Positions 27,911 to 36,797 of a DNA stretch of 64,000 nucleotides are shown one piece after another. Under the pieces are notes generated by a model that ran no database searches, was not told where the DNA came from, and saw only the letters and a list, made by a program, of their open reading frames with translations. Position numbers and translations under genes: made by a program. The DNA lies in NCBI RefSeq assembly GCF_023243115.1, contig NZ_CP085081.1, positions 2,914,001 through 2,978,000 on the forward strand, in the 5' to 3' direction. This DNA is from Sediminicoccus sp. KRV36 (GTDB lineage Bacteria; Pseudomonadota; Alphaproteobacteria; Acetobacterales; Acetobacteraceae). Each line of letters starts with the position of its first letter. The first letter of the stretch is position 1.

Positions 27911-28873
27911 CTAGAACCAACGCCGCGGAACCCGAAACGGCAGAATCATCTGAATGGGCAGGGCGGCGAATCGGTCGCAATCCAGGCTTTCATGCACGCC
28001 CATCGCCGTCTCGCCGCAGAGCGTGGTTTCCAGCACGCTGCGGGCATAGAAGGGCGTGTCCAGCAGTGTCTTCACGATGCGCGCCGTGCCTTCGCTCTGC
28101 GTCGCGCGGCGGATGCCCCAGAGCGAGCGGCGCATCGTCACATCGGGCGGCACGGGCATCTCCTCGATGCGGCCATCGGCATGGAAGCGCAGGGCGAGTT
28201 GCTGGCGCGTCCCGTCTCGGCGCCTTGCATCATACAGGATGGCCGCCCCCTCCTTCAGCGGCACGCGGCACCAATCCCATTCCTGGAAATCGCGCTCCAG
28301 CGGGGCCGAGCCCCAGTTGCTGTCGAAATAGCCATGCCCCTGCCAGGAGAGGCCGGGCTTCTCCAGCTCGACCTCGACATGGGCTGCCGCACTCATGGGC
28401 CGCCAATGATGGTGGCCCGCGGCATCCAGGGTGAAGACGCGCTCATTCATCGGGCCCGGCGTCAGGCGCACCTGGCCGCGAATGCCGCGCGGCAGCGGGA
28501 CGGCCACCTCGTTCAGGTCCAGCGTCAGCACCTTGCCATCCCAGCGCATCGCCGAGGGGCCGATGGTGATGCTGGTGGCGTCGCGCTTCAGCGCCTGGGC
28601 CGGGCGGTCCGTCATGGCGAAGCGGGCCGGGCTGCCATAGAGCGCCACATTGATGCAGCAATGGTTCATCGGGTCCGCCGGCCCCTGGCGGCGCGCGAGC
28701 GCGTAATAGGGTGAGAAGACCGAGCCCAGGAAGACGATGATGGTCAGCCCATGCTGCTGATCCTCGCTGAGGGCATCGAGATACCACCAGGCATAGCCGT
28801 CGCGCGGCGGCGTGTGGTGGAAGCCGGGGCCCAGCACGGGACCCAGCACGGGGCCAGCCTCATCAAGTGGCAA
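27911..28873 (-). CDS. crtC: Carotenoid 1,2-hydratase
   Basis: Adds water to the terminal double bond of acyclic carotenoids in the spheroidene/spirilloxanthin pathway. The roughly 320-residue product carries YAWWYLDALSEDQQHGLTII, NVALYGSPARFAMTDR, the HHHWRPMS core and GYFDSNWGSAPLERDF, all typical of CrtC. Only TTG starts are available: TTG 28873 has AGGAG eight bases upstream, while TTG 28879 lies too close to it. It is transcribed divergently from crtE and sits at the left border of the photosynthesis cluster. Confidence 0.92.
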   Translation of the reverse strand: MPLDEAGPVLGPVLGPGFHHTPPRDGYAWWYLDALSEDQQHGLTIIVFLGSVFSPYYALARRQGPADPMNHCCINVALYGSPARFAMTDRPAQALKRDATSITIGPSAMRWDGKVLTLDLNEVAVPLPRGIRGQVRLTPGPMNERVFTLDAAGHHHWRPMSAAAHVEVELEKPGLSWQGHGYFDSNWGSAPLERDFQEWDWCRVPLKEGAAILYDARRRDGTRQQLALRFHADGRIEEMPVPPDVTMRRSLWGIRRATQSEGTARIVKTLLDTPFYARSVLETTLCGETAMGVHESLDCDRFAALPIQMILPFRVPRRWF

Positions 28874-28931
28874 GGGCAAATCTCCTGCAAAGACAACGCG
28901 TAGGCGGGCCGCCGCGACGCCGCGCCGGGAA

Positions 28932-28994
28932 AGTCAGGCGTGGTTGACAGTTTTTTCGTCTGAGCGGCCAGAATGGTGTCAATTGCGCGTGACA
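28932..28994. promoter_or_regulatory. PpsR/CrtJ binding sites between crtC and crtE
   Basis: A perfect TGT-N12-ACA palindrome occupies 28977-28994. A one-mismatch copy (AGT-N12-ACA) occupies 28932-28949, centred 45 bases away. The second copy ends in TTGACA (28944-28949), which could double as a -35 box for crtE. A paired arrangement is what PpsR/CrtJ requires in Rhodobacter, and the cluster encodes its own PpsR. Confidence 0.75.
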
Positions 28995-29041
28995 GTCAAT
29001 CAGGAGAGTGCCATCCTCCCGACTTCGAAGGGAGCACTTCC

Positions 29042-29908
29042 ATGGACGCGAACCGCCGCATCGAACGGCAATTGACCGAGGCCCTGGCGCCCGGGGCCAC
29101 GCCGCCCTTGCTGTCACTCGCCATGCATCATGCCGTTTTCCCCGGTGGGGCGCGGGTTCGCCCGCGGCTTTGCGTGGCCGCCGCCGCCGCCTGCGGCATG
29201 GATGACCCCGTGCTGGTGGACGCGACCGCCGCCGCGATCGAGATGCTGCACTGCGCCTCCCTCGTGCATGATGACATGCCCTGCTTCGATGATGCGGCGA
29301 CCCGGCGCGGCCGCCTGACCGTGCATCGCGCCTTCAGCGAGCCGCTGGCCCTGCTGGCCGGGGATGCGCTGATCGTCCTCGCCTTCCAGACCATCGCGCG
29401 CGCCTCGGCCCATTGCGCCCATCCCGAGCGGCTGGGTGCGGTGATGCGAATCGTGGGCGATGCGGTCGGCACGCCGCTCGGCATCGTCGCCGGCCAGGCC
29501 TGGGAATGTGAGACCCGTGTGGATGTGGCCGCCTATCACCGCGCCAAGACCGCGGCCCTCTTTGCCGGCGCCACCATGGCGGGTGCCGCCGCCGCCGGCG
29601 GCCCGGTCGAAGCCTGGAGCCATGTCGGCATGCGCCTGGGCGAGGCCTATCAGGTGGCCGACGATATTGGCGATGCGATTTCGGATGCCGAGCAGCTCGG
29701 CAAGCCGGTCGGCCAGGATGCCGCGCATGACAGGCCGAGCGCGGTGCGCGAACTTGGCCTCAAGGGGGCGGTCAAGCGCCTGGAGGAACTGGCGGATCTG
29801 GCGGTGGAGGCGATTCCCCCCTGCCCCGGCCGCGCCGAATTGGGCGCCTTGATGCGGCATGAGGCGCGGCGCCTCGTGCCCAAGACCCTGCCCGCGCACG
29901 CCTACTGA
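29042..29908 (+). CDS. crtE: Geranylgeranyl diphosphate synthase
   Basis: A 288-residue trans-prenyltransferase that makes the C20 precursor of carotenoids and of the bacteriochlorophyll tail. The first Asp-rich motif is DDMPCFDD (residues 77-84) and the second reads DDIGD, with GGARVRPRLC near the N terminus. ATG 29042 is chosen because GGGAG lies about eight bases upstream. The two PpsR-type sites lie directly upstream. crtF follows two bases after its stop. Confidence 0.93.
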   Translation: MDANRRIERQLTEALAPGATPPLLSLAMHHAVFPGGARVRPRLCVAAAAACGMDDPVLVDATAAAIEMLHCASLVHDDMPCFDDAATRRGRLTVHRAFSEPLALLAGDALIVLAFQTIARASAHCAHPERLGAVMRIVGDAVGTPLGIVAGQAWECETRVDVAAYHRAKTAALFAGATMAGAAAAGGPVEAWSHVGMRLGEAYQVADDIGDAISDAEQLGKPVGQDAAHDRPSAVRELGLKGAVKRLEELADLAVEAIPPCPGRAELGALMRHEARRLVPKTLPAHAY

Positions 29909-29910
29909 GT

Positions 29911-31038
29911 ATGGTGGCCCTGACCTTACCCCTCACCTGGCGGGACCGCTTTGCCGCCTGGCATGACCGGCTGGTGGCCAGCGCCGATTTCCGCCGCTGG
30001 GCCGGCCGCTTTCCGCTGACGCGCGGCATGGCGCGGCGCCGGGCGCGTTCGCTCTTCGATCTGGCGGCGGGGTTTGTCTATTCGCAGGTGCTCTATGCCT
30101 GTGTGCGGCTCGATCTCTTCACCATCCTCGCCGAGGGTCCGCAGGAGGAGCGAGCGCTGGCGCACCGGCTGGGCCTGCCCGCCGATGCGGCCGGGCAATT
30201 GCTGGAAGCGGCCGAGTCGCTCGGCCTGACCAAGCGCCGCAACGGGCGCTGGGCGCTGGGGCAGCTGGGTGCCGTGATGGTGGGCAATACGGCCATCGAA
30301 TCCATGGTGGAGCATCACGCCATGCTCTACGCCGACCTGACGGACCCCGTGGCGCTGCTGCGCGGCGGGCGCGGTGGCGGCCAGCTGGCGGCCTATTGGC
30401 CCTATGCCGGCGTGGCGAAGCCCGAGGCGCTGGGGGATGCGGAAATAGCCCCCTACACGGCGCTGATGGCGGCGTCCCAGCCGATGATCTCCTCAGAAGT
30501 TATTGATACCTATGATTTCTCCAAGCATCGCTGCCTGCTGGATGTGGGCGGTGGCGATGGCAGTTTCCTGCGCGCCGTGGCCGCGGCCACGCCCAGCCTG
30601 AACGTCATCCTGTTCGACCTTCCGGCCGTTGCCGCCCGCGCCGAGTCGCGCTTCGCGGCCGCCGGCCTTGGCGCCCGGGCGCGCGCCGTGGGCGGGGATT
30701 TCCATGCGGGGATCCTGCCCGAGGGGGCTGACATCATCAGCTTCGTCCGTGTCCTGCATGATCATGACGAGTCGGATGTGGAGCGCATGCTGCGCGCCGC
30801 CCACGCCGCCCTGCCGCCCGGCGGCACGCTTCTGGTGGCCGAGCCCATGGCCGAAACCCGAGGCGCCGAAGCCATGGGGGCCGCCTATTTCGGCTTCTAT
30901 CTGCGTGCCATGGGCACCGGCCGGCCGCGCAGCCCGGCCAGGCTCTCTGGCCTGCTGGAGGCAGCGGGTTTCCGCCAGCCGCGCCTTCTGCCGACCGCGA
31001 CCCCGCTGCTCACCCGCGTCCTGGTGGCGACGGCATGA
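29911..31038 (+). CDS. crtF: Hydroxyneurosporene O-methyltransferase
   Basis: A 375-residue SAM-dependent O-methyltransferase that methylates the tertiary hydroxyl made by CrtC. An N-terminal winged-helix dimer domain (FVYSQVLYACVRLDLFTILA) precedes the SAM site LLDVGGGDGSFLRAV and the catalytic-region FVRVLHDHDESDV. The closing block GTGRPRSPARLSGLLEAAGF is typical of carotenoid and acceptor-type methyltransferases. It starts two bases after the crtE stop. Confidence 0.93.
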   Translation: MVALTLPLTWRDRFAAWHDRLVASADFRRWAGRFPLTRGMARRRARSLFDLAAGFVYSQVLYACVRLDLFTILAEGPQEERALAHRLGLPADAAGQLLEAAESLGLTKRRNGRWALGQLGAVMVGNTAIESMVEHHAMLYADLTDPVALLRGGRGGGQLAAYWPYAGVAKPEALGDAEIAPYTALMAASQPMISSEVIDTYDFSKHRCLLDVGGGDGSFLRAVAAATPSLNVILFDLPAVAARAESRFAAAGLGARARAVGGDFHAGILPEGADIISFVRVLHDHDESDVERMLRAAHAALPPGGTLLVAEPMAETRGAEAMGAAYFGFYLRAMGTGRPRSPARLSGLLEAAGFRQPRLLPTATPLLTRVLVATA

Positions 31039-31065
31039 CCCGCTTTTGCTTTAGATCAAATGAAA

Positions 31066-31109
31066 TGTCCATTTTGCTTGACACTCTGCTTTGTCCTTCT
31101 AGATTGACA
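31066..31109 (+). promoter_or_regulatory. Paired perfect PpsR/CrtJ sites upstream of bchC
   Basis: Two perfect TGT-N12-ACA palindromes, 31066-31083 and 31092-31109, are separated by eight bases. They lie between the crtF stop and the GTG of bchC in an unusually AT-rich stretch. The spacing matches the tandem PpsR/CrtJ arrangement known upstream of bchC in Rhodobacter, where it represses under oxygen. Confidence 0.85.
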
Positions 31110-31140
31110 CTTCAATCAAACGGGGGAGGCCTCTAGACCG

Positions 31141-32070
31141 GTGGACACCATTGCAGTCCTCATGACCAAGCCGGAGCAACTCATGCTCCAGCGCGTTGAC
31201 CTTCTCCCCCCGGGCGAGGCGGACGTGGTGGTTCATGTCGAGTGGTCGGGCATCAGCACCGGCACCGAGAAGCTGCTTTGGCTGGGCAAGATGCCGAATT
31301 TCCCCGGCATGGGTTACCCGCTGGTCCCCGGTTACGAGAGCGTCGGCCGCATCGTCGAGGCCGGGCCAAGTTCGGGCCAGACCATCGGAAGCCGCGTCTT
31401 CATCCCTGGCTCACGCGGGTTTCGCGATGTGCGCGGCCTGTTCGGCGGCGCCGCTGGCTGCCTCGTCACACCAGGCGCCCGCGTCATCCCCGTGGATGAA
31501 GCCCTGGGTGACAAGGCCATCCTGCTGGCGCTGGCCGCCACCGCCTATCACGCCATCGTGGACCACCCGCCGGAGCTGATCATCGGCCATGGCGTGCTGG
31601 GCCGCCTGCTGGCGCGCATCACCATCGCCATGGGCCATCCGGCGCCGAATGTCTGGGAACTCAGCGCCGAACGCGCCGAGGGTGCCGAGGGCTACACCGT
31701 GCTGACGCCGGAGAGCGACACCCGCCGCGACTATGCGCGCATCTGCGACGCAAGTGGCGACTCGAACATTCTCGACTCCCTGGTCAGCCGCCTGCGGGCG
31801 GGCGGCGAGATCACGCTGGCGGGCTTCTATGACCGCCTCTCCTTCGCCTTCGCCCCCGCCTTCATGCGCGAGGCCAGCCTGCGCATCGCCGCCGAATGGC
31901 AGGCGCAGGACATGGCTTCGCTCAATGCGCTGATCACGGCGGGCAAGCTCTCGCTCGACCATCTGATCACGCATCGTCAATCGGCCGGTGATGCACCGGA
32001 TGCCTACCGCACCGCCTTCGGCGATGCGCGCTGCCTCAAAATGGTCCTCGACTGGAGAACACAAGCATGA
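31141..32070 (+). CDS. bchC: 3-hydroxyethyl bacteriochlorophyllide a dehydrogenase
   Basis: A 309-residue MDR-type dehydrogenase that oxidises the C3 hydroxyethyl group to acetyl. Landmarks are VEWSGISTGTEKLLW, GYPLVPGYESVGRIVEAG and the short Rossmann region IIGHGVLGRLLARI. GTG start at 31141, behind GGGGGAGG. It overlaps bchX by four bases and heads the bchCXYZ-puf run, a superoperon typical of purple bacteria. Confidence 0.95.
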   Translation: MDTIAVLMTKPEQLMLQRVDLLPPGEADVVVHVEWSGISTGTEKLLWLGKMPNFPGMGYPLVPGYESVGRIVEAGPSSGQTIGSRVFIPGSRGFRDVRGLFGGAAGCLVTPGARVIPVDEALGDKAILLALAATAYHAIVDHPPELIIGHGVLGRLLARITIAMGHPAPNVWELSAERAEGAEGYTVLTPESDTRRDYARICDASGDSNILDSLVSRLRAGGEITLAGFYDRLSFAFAPAFMREASLRIAAEWQAQDMASLNALITAGKLSLDHLITHRQSAGDAPDAYRTAFGDARCLKMVLDWRTQA

Positions 32071-33041
32071 ATGCCGTGACCGGGAATGTTCAGCCTTCCG
32101 ATGAGTCCGCCTCCATGGAAGTGCCGCCGGCCAAGAAGGAGACGCAGATCATCGCGATCTACGGGAAGGGCGGCATCGGCAAGTCCTTCACCCTGGCCAA
32201 TCTCAGCTACATGATGGCGGCGCAGGGCAAGCGCGTGCTGCTCATCGGCTGCGATCCCAAGAGCGACACGACCTCCCTGCTGTTTGGCGGGCGCTCCTGC
32301 CCCACCATCATCGAGACCTCGTCGCGCAAGAAGGCCGCCGGTGAGCAGGTGCAGATCGGCGATGTCTGCTTCAAGCGCGATGGCGTCTTCGCCATGGAGC
32401 TCGGTGGCCCGGAAGTCGGCCGTGGCTGCGGCGGGCGCGGCATCATCCATGGCTTCGAATTGCTGGAGAAGCTGGGCTTCCACCAATGGGATTTCGACTA
32501 CGTCCTGCTCGACTTCCTGGGCGATGTGGTCTGCGGCGGCTTCGGCCTGCCGATCGCCCGCGACATGTGCCAGAAGGTCATCGTCGTCGGCTCGAATGAC
32601 CTGCAGTCGCTGTATGTGGCGAATAATGTGTGCTCGGCGGTGGATTACTTCCGCAAGCTGGGTGGCAATGTCGGTGTCGCCGGTCTCGTCATCAACAAGG
32701 ATGACGGCACGGGTGAGGCGCAGGCCTTCGCGGACGCCGTGGGCATTCCCGTGCTGGCCGCCATTCCGGCCGATGACGACATCCGCCGCAAAAGCGCCAA
32801 TTACGAGATCGTCGGAACACCTGGCGGCCAATGGGCCGGGCTGTTCGAAGCCCTCGGCGTGCAGGTGGCCGAAGCGCCGCCGCTGCGGCCCAACCCGCTG
32901 ACGCATGACGCGCTGCTGAACCTGTTCAAGGGCGATGCGGTCGGCCGTGGCGTGGTGCTGAACCCGGCGACGATGGAAGACATGTGCGGCAGTGAAGTGC
33001 TGAACAAGCCCTCCCTCGAAGTGGTTTACGAGGGCGTCTGA
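32067..33041 (+). CDS. bchX: Chlorophyllide a reductase iron protein BchX
   Basis: ATP-dependent electron donor of chlorophyllide oxidoreductase, a nitrogenase Fe-protein homologue. The 324-residue product has P-loop [24 protein letters not shown] and cluster-ligand segments ELGGPEVGRGCGGRG and [12 protein letters not shown]. It reduces ring B with BchYZ, encoded next. bchY begins three bases after its stop. Confidence 0.96.
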   Translation: MNAVTGNVQPSDESASMEVPPAKKETQIIAIYGKGGIGKSFTLANLSYMMAAQGKRVLLIGCDPKSDTTSLLFGGRSCPTIIETSSRKKAAGEQVQIGDVCFKRDGVFAMELGGPEVGRGCGGRGIIHGFELLEKLGFHQWDFDYVLLDFLGDVVCGGFGLPIARDMCQKVIVVGSNDLQSLYVANNVCSAVDYFRKLGGNVGVAGLVINKDDGTGEAQAFADAVGIPVLAAIPADDDIRRKSANYEIVGTPGGQWAGLFEALGVQVAEAPPLRPNPLTHDALLNLFKGDAVGRGVVLNPATMEDMCGSEVLNKPSLEVVYEGV

Positions 33042-33044
33042 CGC

Positions 33045-34544
33045 ATGGATGTCGCCCCCCCTCCCTCGCCCGATGGTTCGCCCTGCCACGCAGGGCGCGA
33101 GACCTTCGATGCCGCGGCCCGCGCCGCCGGCAAGACGGAGGTCATGGACCAGCTGATGAAGGACTATCCGCGCGGTCCGCATGACCAGCCGCAAAGCATG
33201 TGCCCGGCCTTCGGGTCCTTGCGTGTGGGGCTGCGCATGCGCCGCGTGGCGACCATCCTCTCGGGCTCGGCCTGCTGCGTGTATGGGCTGACCTTCACCT
33301 CGCATTTCTATGGCGCCAAGCGGACGGTGGGCTACGTGCCCTTCAACTCCGAGACGCTCGTCACCGGCAAGCTCTTCGAGGATATCCGCGACGCGGTGAT
33401 CGAGACGGCGAAGCCCGAGGATTATGACGCCGTCATCATCACCAATCTTTGCGTGCCCACGGCCTCCGGCGTGCCGCTGGAACTCCTGCCCAAGGAGATC
33501 AACGGCGTGCGCATCATCGGCATTGACGTGCCGGGCTTTGGCGTGCCGACGCATGCGGAAGCGAAGGACGTGCTGACCGGCGCCATGCTGCGCTATGCCC
33601 GCAACGAGGCCGAGCAAGGCCCCGTGGCGCGTCCGCGCAACCACAAGGAAGCCCGCAACATCTGCCTGATCGGCGAGTTGTTCCCGGCTGATCCGGTGGG
33701 CATCGGCCAGATCCTGGCGCCGATGGGCCTCGCCGCCGGCGCGCAGGCGCCCTGCCGCGAGTGGCGGGATCTCTATTCGGCCCTGGACTCCGTGGCCGTT
33801 GCCGCGCTGCATCCCTTCTACACGGCGAGTGTCCGCGAATTCCGCGCCGCCGGCCGCAACGTGGTCGGCTCCGGCCCGGTCGGCGTGGATGGCACGGCCG
33901 CCTGGATCGAGGCCATCGGTATCGCCGCCGGCGTCCCGGAATCCGAGCGCGAAGCCGCCCGCCAGGCCGTGCTGCCGGCGATCCGCGCGGCCCTGGCCGC
34001 CAACCCCATCAAGGCGCGCATCACCGTCTCCGGCTATGAAGGCTCCGAACTTCTGGTCGCCCGCCTGCTGATCGAAGCCGGCGCGGAAGTGCCCTATGTC
34101 GGTACCGCCTGCCCGCGCACCGAATGGAGTGCGGCCGACGCCGAATGGCTCAAGGCCCAGGGCTGCCACGTCCAGTATCGCGCCTCGCTCGAGCAGGACA
34201 TGGCGGCGATGAAGGAAGCCAAGCCCGACCTCGCACTCGGCACCACGCCGCTGGTGCAGAAGGCGAAGGAGATGGGCATCCCCGCCCTCTACTTCACGAA
34301 CATGGTCAGCGCGCGGCCGCTGTTTTCCATCGCGGGTGCGGCCTCCATGGCCGGCATCGTCGCGGCGCAGACGCAAGGGCGCGAGCGCTTCGGCCGCATG
34401 GTCAGCTTCTTCGAAGGTGTCGGCACGCCCGATGGCGCGGGCTACGGCTTCCGCGAGAAGCCGGTGGACCCGCCAGGTTTCCGCGACCGCCAGCGCAAGC
34501 TGCGCGCGGCCAAGGCGAAATCCGAAGAAGCGGTGGGCACCTGA
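33045..34544 (+). CDS. bchY: Chlorophyllide a reductase subunit Y
   Basis: A 499-residue catalytic subunit of chlorophyllide oxidoreductase, related to nitrogenase NifD. The N-terminal [18 protein letters not shown] and [19 protein letters not shown] carry the expected cysteine ligands, followed by [19 protein letters not shown] and [14 protein letters not shown]. It pairs with BchZ, whose ATG overlaps the bchY stop by one base. Confidence 0.96.
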   Translation: MDVAPPPSPDGSPCHAGRETFDAAARAAGKTEVMDQLMKDYPRGPHDQPQSMCPAFGSLRVGLRMRRVATILSGSACCVYGLTFTSHFYGAKRTVGYVPFNSETLVTGKLFEDIRDAVIETAKPEDYDAVIITNLCVPTASGVPLELLPKEINGVRIIGIDVPGFGVPTHAEAKDVLTGAMLRYARNEAEQGPVARPRNHKEARNICLIGELFPADPVGIGQILAPMGLAAGAQAPCREWRDLYSALDSVAVAALHPFYTASVREFRAAGRNVVGSGPVGVDGTAAWIEAIGIAAGVPESEREAARQAVLPAIRAALAANPIKARITVSGYEGSELLVARLLIEAGAEVPYVGTACPRTEWSAADAEWLKAQGCHVQYRASLEQDMAAMKEAKPDLALGTTPLVQKAKEMGIPALYFTNMVSARPLFSIAGAASMAGIVAAQTQGRERFGRMVSFFEGVGTPDGAGYGFREKPVDPPGFRDRQRKLRAAKAKSEEAVGT

Positions 34545-36001
34545 TGCTCGTCCTCGATCACGATCGCGCCGGTGGATATTGGGGCGCCATCTATGCCTTC
34601 TCGGCGGTGCGCGGCATGCGCGTCGTCATTGATGGCCCGGTGGGCTGCGAGAATCTGCCCGTCACCGCCGTGCTGCACTACACGGACGGCCTGCCGCCGC
34701 ATGAGCTGCCCATCGTCGTCACCGGCCTCGATGAGGAAAGCCTGAGCCAGAACGGCACCGAGCCCAATATGCGCCGCGCCTCCGCGACGCAGGACCCGGA
34801 CCTCCCCGCGGTCGTCGTCACCGGCTCCATCGCCGAGATGATCGGTGGTGGTGTCACGCCCCAGGGCTCGAACCTGCAGCGCTTCATCTGCCGCACGATC
34901 GACGAGGATCAGTGGCAAGCCGCGGACCGCGCCATCAACTGGCTCTGGACCGAATTCGGCGCCAAGGGCCGCAAGATGAAGCCACGCGTCCGCAAGGAAG
35001 GCGAGGTGCCGCGCGTCAACATCATCGGCCCCATCTACGGCACCTTCAACATGCCGTCCGACCTGCATGAGATCCGCCGCCTGGTCGAAGGCATCGGCTG
35101 CGAGATCAACCTGGTCTTTCCGCTGGGCAGCCACGTCGAGGATATCGGCAAGCTGCCGAACGCCGATGTGAACATCTGCATGTACCGCGAATTCGGCCGC
35201 AAGCTCTGCGAGGAGCTGGAGCGCCCCTACCTCCAGGCGCCGATCGGCATGTTCGCCACGACGAATTTCCTGCGCAAGCTGGGTGAGCTGACGGGCCTCG
35301 ACCCCGAGCCCTTCATCGAGCGTGAGAAGCACACGACGCTGAAGCCCATGTGGGATCTCTGGCGTTCGGTGACGCAGGATTTCTTCGCCTCCGCCCCCTA
35401 TTCCGTGGTGGCGACGCATACCTACACGCATGGGCTCACGCAATTCCTCACCGAGGAAATGGGCATTCCCTGCGCCTATGCGGCCGAACGCCGCGCCGGC
35501 CAGAAGCCCGACAATGCCGCCACGCGTGAGGCGATGAAGAAGCCCGGCCTCGTGGTCTTCGGCAGCTTCAACGAGCGCATGTACATGGCCGAGGCCGGCA
35601 CGCGTGCCGCCTATATCCCGGCAAGCTTCCCGGGTGCCATCATCCGCCGCGCCACCGGCACGCCCTATATGGGCTTCGCGGGTGCGACGTACATCATCCA
35701 GGAATACTGCAACGCGCTGTTCGACGCGCTGTTCCACATCCTCCCGCTGGGCACGGAGATGGACAAGATCCCCGCAACCCCCGCCCGCCCCTCCGATGTG
35801 TGGGACGAGGATGCGCAGGCGCTCTTGGATGCGCTGGTCGAGCGCGAGCCCTTCCTGATCCGCATCTCGGCCGCCAAGCGCATGCGCGAGCAGGTCGAGC
35901 AGGCGGCACGCGATGCGGGCGAGGCGCGCGTGACGCGCGCGCGCGCCGCGCGGACGCTCGGCGTCGAAGATTCCCTTTCGGTGGAAAGGATGCCCGCATG
36001 A
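34544..36001 (+). CDS. bchZ: Chlorophyllide a reductase subunit Z
   Basis: A 485-residue partner of BchY (NifK-like). It begins [19 protein letters not shown] and contains [19 protein letters not shown] (cluster cysteine), [16 protein letters not shown] and [19 protein letters not shown]. The usual length of the family is close to 480. The spacer to pufB is only 140 bases and holds a short hairpin (36033-36049); no pufQ is found there. Confidence 0.96.
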   Translation: MLVLDHDRAGGYWGAIYAFSAVRGMRVVIDGPVGCENLPVTAVLHYTDGLPPHELPIVVTGLDEESLSQNGTEPNMRRASATQDPDLPAVVVTGSIAEMIGGGVTPQGSNLQRFICRTIDEDQWQAADRAINWLWTEFGAKGRKMKPRVRKEGEVPRVNIIGPIYGTFNMPSDLHEIRRLVEGIGCEINLVFPLGSHVEDIGKLPNADVNICMYREFGRKLCEELERPYLQAPIGMFATTNFLRKLGELTGLDPEPFIEREKHTTLKPMWDLWRSVTQDFFASAPYSVVATHTYTHGLTQFLTEEMGIPCAYAAERRAGQKPDNAATREAMKKPGLVVFGSFNERMYMAEAGTRAAYIPASFPGAIIRRATGTPYMGFAGATYIIQEYCNALFDALFHILPLGTEMDKIPATPARPSDVWDEDAQALLDALVEREPFLIRISAAKRMREQVEQAARDAGEARVTRARAARTLGVEDSLSVERMPA

Positions 36002-36141
36002 GCCGGCACCTTTGCACCGCACCCTCCTGCCAGCCTGGTTCTTCCAGGCCGTCAGTCGTGCGTGACGCGCAAGCGCCACGTACATCCTTGCCGCGCGGGA
36101 AGTGCGCGGTAATGGCCGCAAGGTCAGTTGGAGGTCATTAA

Positions 36142-36327
36142 ATGGCCGAAATGAGCACAAGGTCCGGAATTACGGAGCCTGAAGCGCGTGAAATTCACCG
36201 CTTGGTGATGCAGGGGTGGATCTTCTCCGTTTTCGCCTCGATGGGAGCACACATCCTCGTCTGGCTGTGGCGCCCGCTCGTCTACGGGACGCAGGTTGTT
36301 CCGCCGGATTGGCGGATGTTCCTGTGA
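36142..36327 (+). CDS. pufB: LH1 antenna beta subunit, with extended C terminus
   Basis: A single-helix antenna peptide binding bacteriochlorophyll a in the LH1 ring. The 61 residues hold the expected ITEPEAREIHRLVMQGW amphipathic start, the membrane helix and the ligand His37 in GAHILVWLWRP; His19 is the second conserved histidine. Usual LH1 beta peptides end soon after the RPW-type motif at about 47-50 residues; here about 15 more residues follow (VYGTQVVPPDWRMFL). Start is supported by GGAGGT. Translationally it leads the pufBALMC set. Confidence 0.94.
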   Translation: MAEMSTRSGITEPEAREIHRLVMQGWIFSVFASMGAHILVWLWRPLVYGTQVVPPDWRMFL

Positions 36328-36333
36328 TCCGCG

Positions 36334-36366
36334 GCCGGGCATTCCGGTCCTGACCGGCAGCCCGGC
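36334..36366 (+). other. Intercistronic hairpin between pufB and pufA
   Basis: A 7-bp outer stem (36334-36340 with 36360-36366) encloses an inner CCGGT/ACCGG hairpin (36344-36357). It lies in the 66-base gap between the two antenna genes, just before the AGGAGA of pufA. It might tune pufA translation or mRNA half-life. Confidence 0.55.
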
Positions 36367-36393
36367 TTTCTGAAACTGAGAGGAGATAACTCA

Positions 36394-36573
36394 ATGCATA
36401 AGATCTGGATGGTGGTTAACCCACTCCGTCTTGGTGTCCTTGGCGCTGCTGGCGTCGTGGCCATCTCGGCAATCCTTCACCTCGTCGTCCTCAGCTCGCC
36501 CCGCTACTGCGATCACTGGGGCTGGTGCGCGACCACGCCGACCTTCACCCCCGGGCAGCCGGTCGGCCGCTGA
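36394..36573 (+). CDS. pufA: LH1 antenna alpha subunit
   Basis: A 59-residue antenna peptide. It starts MHKIWMVVNPLRLGVLGAAG, the conserved N-terminal and helix start, with the bacteriochlorophyll ligand at His29 in AILHLVVLSS. The C-terminal tail contains two cysteines in YCDHWGWC, which I do not know from common LH1 alpha peptides, then a Pro-rich end. A strong AGGAGA lies eight bases before the ATG. The gene is immediately followed by hairpins expected to stabilise the pufBA transcript segment. Confidence 0.94.
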   Translation: MHKIWMVVNPLRLGVLGAAGVVAISAILHLVVLSSPRYCDHWGWCATTPTFTPGQPVGR

Positions 36574-36580
36574 TCCACGA

Positions 36581-36600
36581 GCATTTCCTTCGGGAAGTGC
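36581..36600 (+). other. UUCG-tetraloop hairpin after pufA
   Basis: GCATTTCC (36581-36588) pairs with GGAAGTGC (36593-36600), with one G-U pair, around a TTCG loop. UUCG loops are unusually stable and often cap 3'-protecting RNA hairpins. It starts seven bases after the pufA stop. Confidence 0.75.
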
Positions 36601-36636
36601 CCGCGGACCTCGTAGCTCGATCTGGCGACGGACATA

Positions 36637-36663
36637 CGGATCACGCCAACCAGGCGTGATCCG
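36637..36663 (+). other. 11-bp perfect hairpin in pufA-pufL spacer
   Basis: CGGATCACGCC (36637-36647) and GGCGTGATCCG (36653-36663) form a perfect stem with a five-base loop. No U-run follows, so it is a candidate 3' stabiliser or processing stop rather than a full terminator, as in the Rhodobacter puf operon, where such structures raise antenna over reaction-centre mRNA. Confidence 0.8.
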
Positions 36664-36718
36664 ATCCTTCCCCAGGCCGGGCGAAACGTGTCGCTCCACG
36701 GCAGTGGGCGAGGCATGA

Positions 36719-36739
36719 GCAGCGGGCGTCGCCCGCTGC
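36719..36739 (+). other. 9-bp perfect hairpin ahead of pufL
   Basis: GCAGCGGGC (36719-36727) pairs with GCCCGCTGC (36731-36739) around a three-base loop, about 58 bases before the pufL start. It is the third hairpin in this 224-base spacer, which holds no gene. Confidence 0.72.
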
Positions 36740-36797
36740 CAAGGATGACGACACACCCGGGCAGGCCGTTGCACTGCCCTCACAGGAGCATCAAGCG

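Noticed and set aside
31039..31140. Small coding gene in the AT-rich crtF-bchC spacer
   Set aside because: No start with ribosome site gives a frame of useful length; the stretch is explained by two PpsR sites and the bchC promoter.
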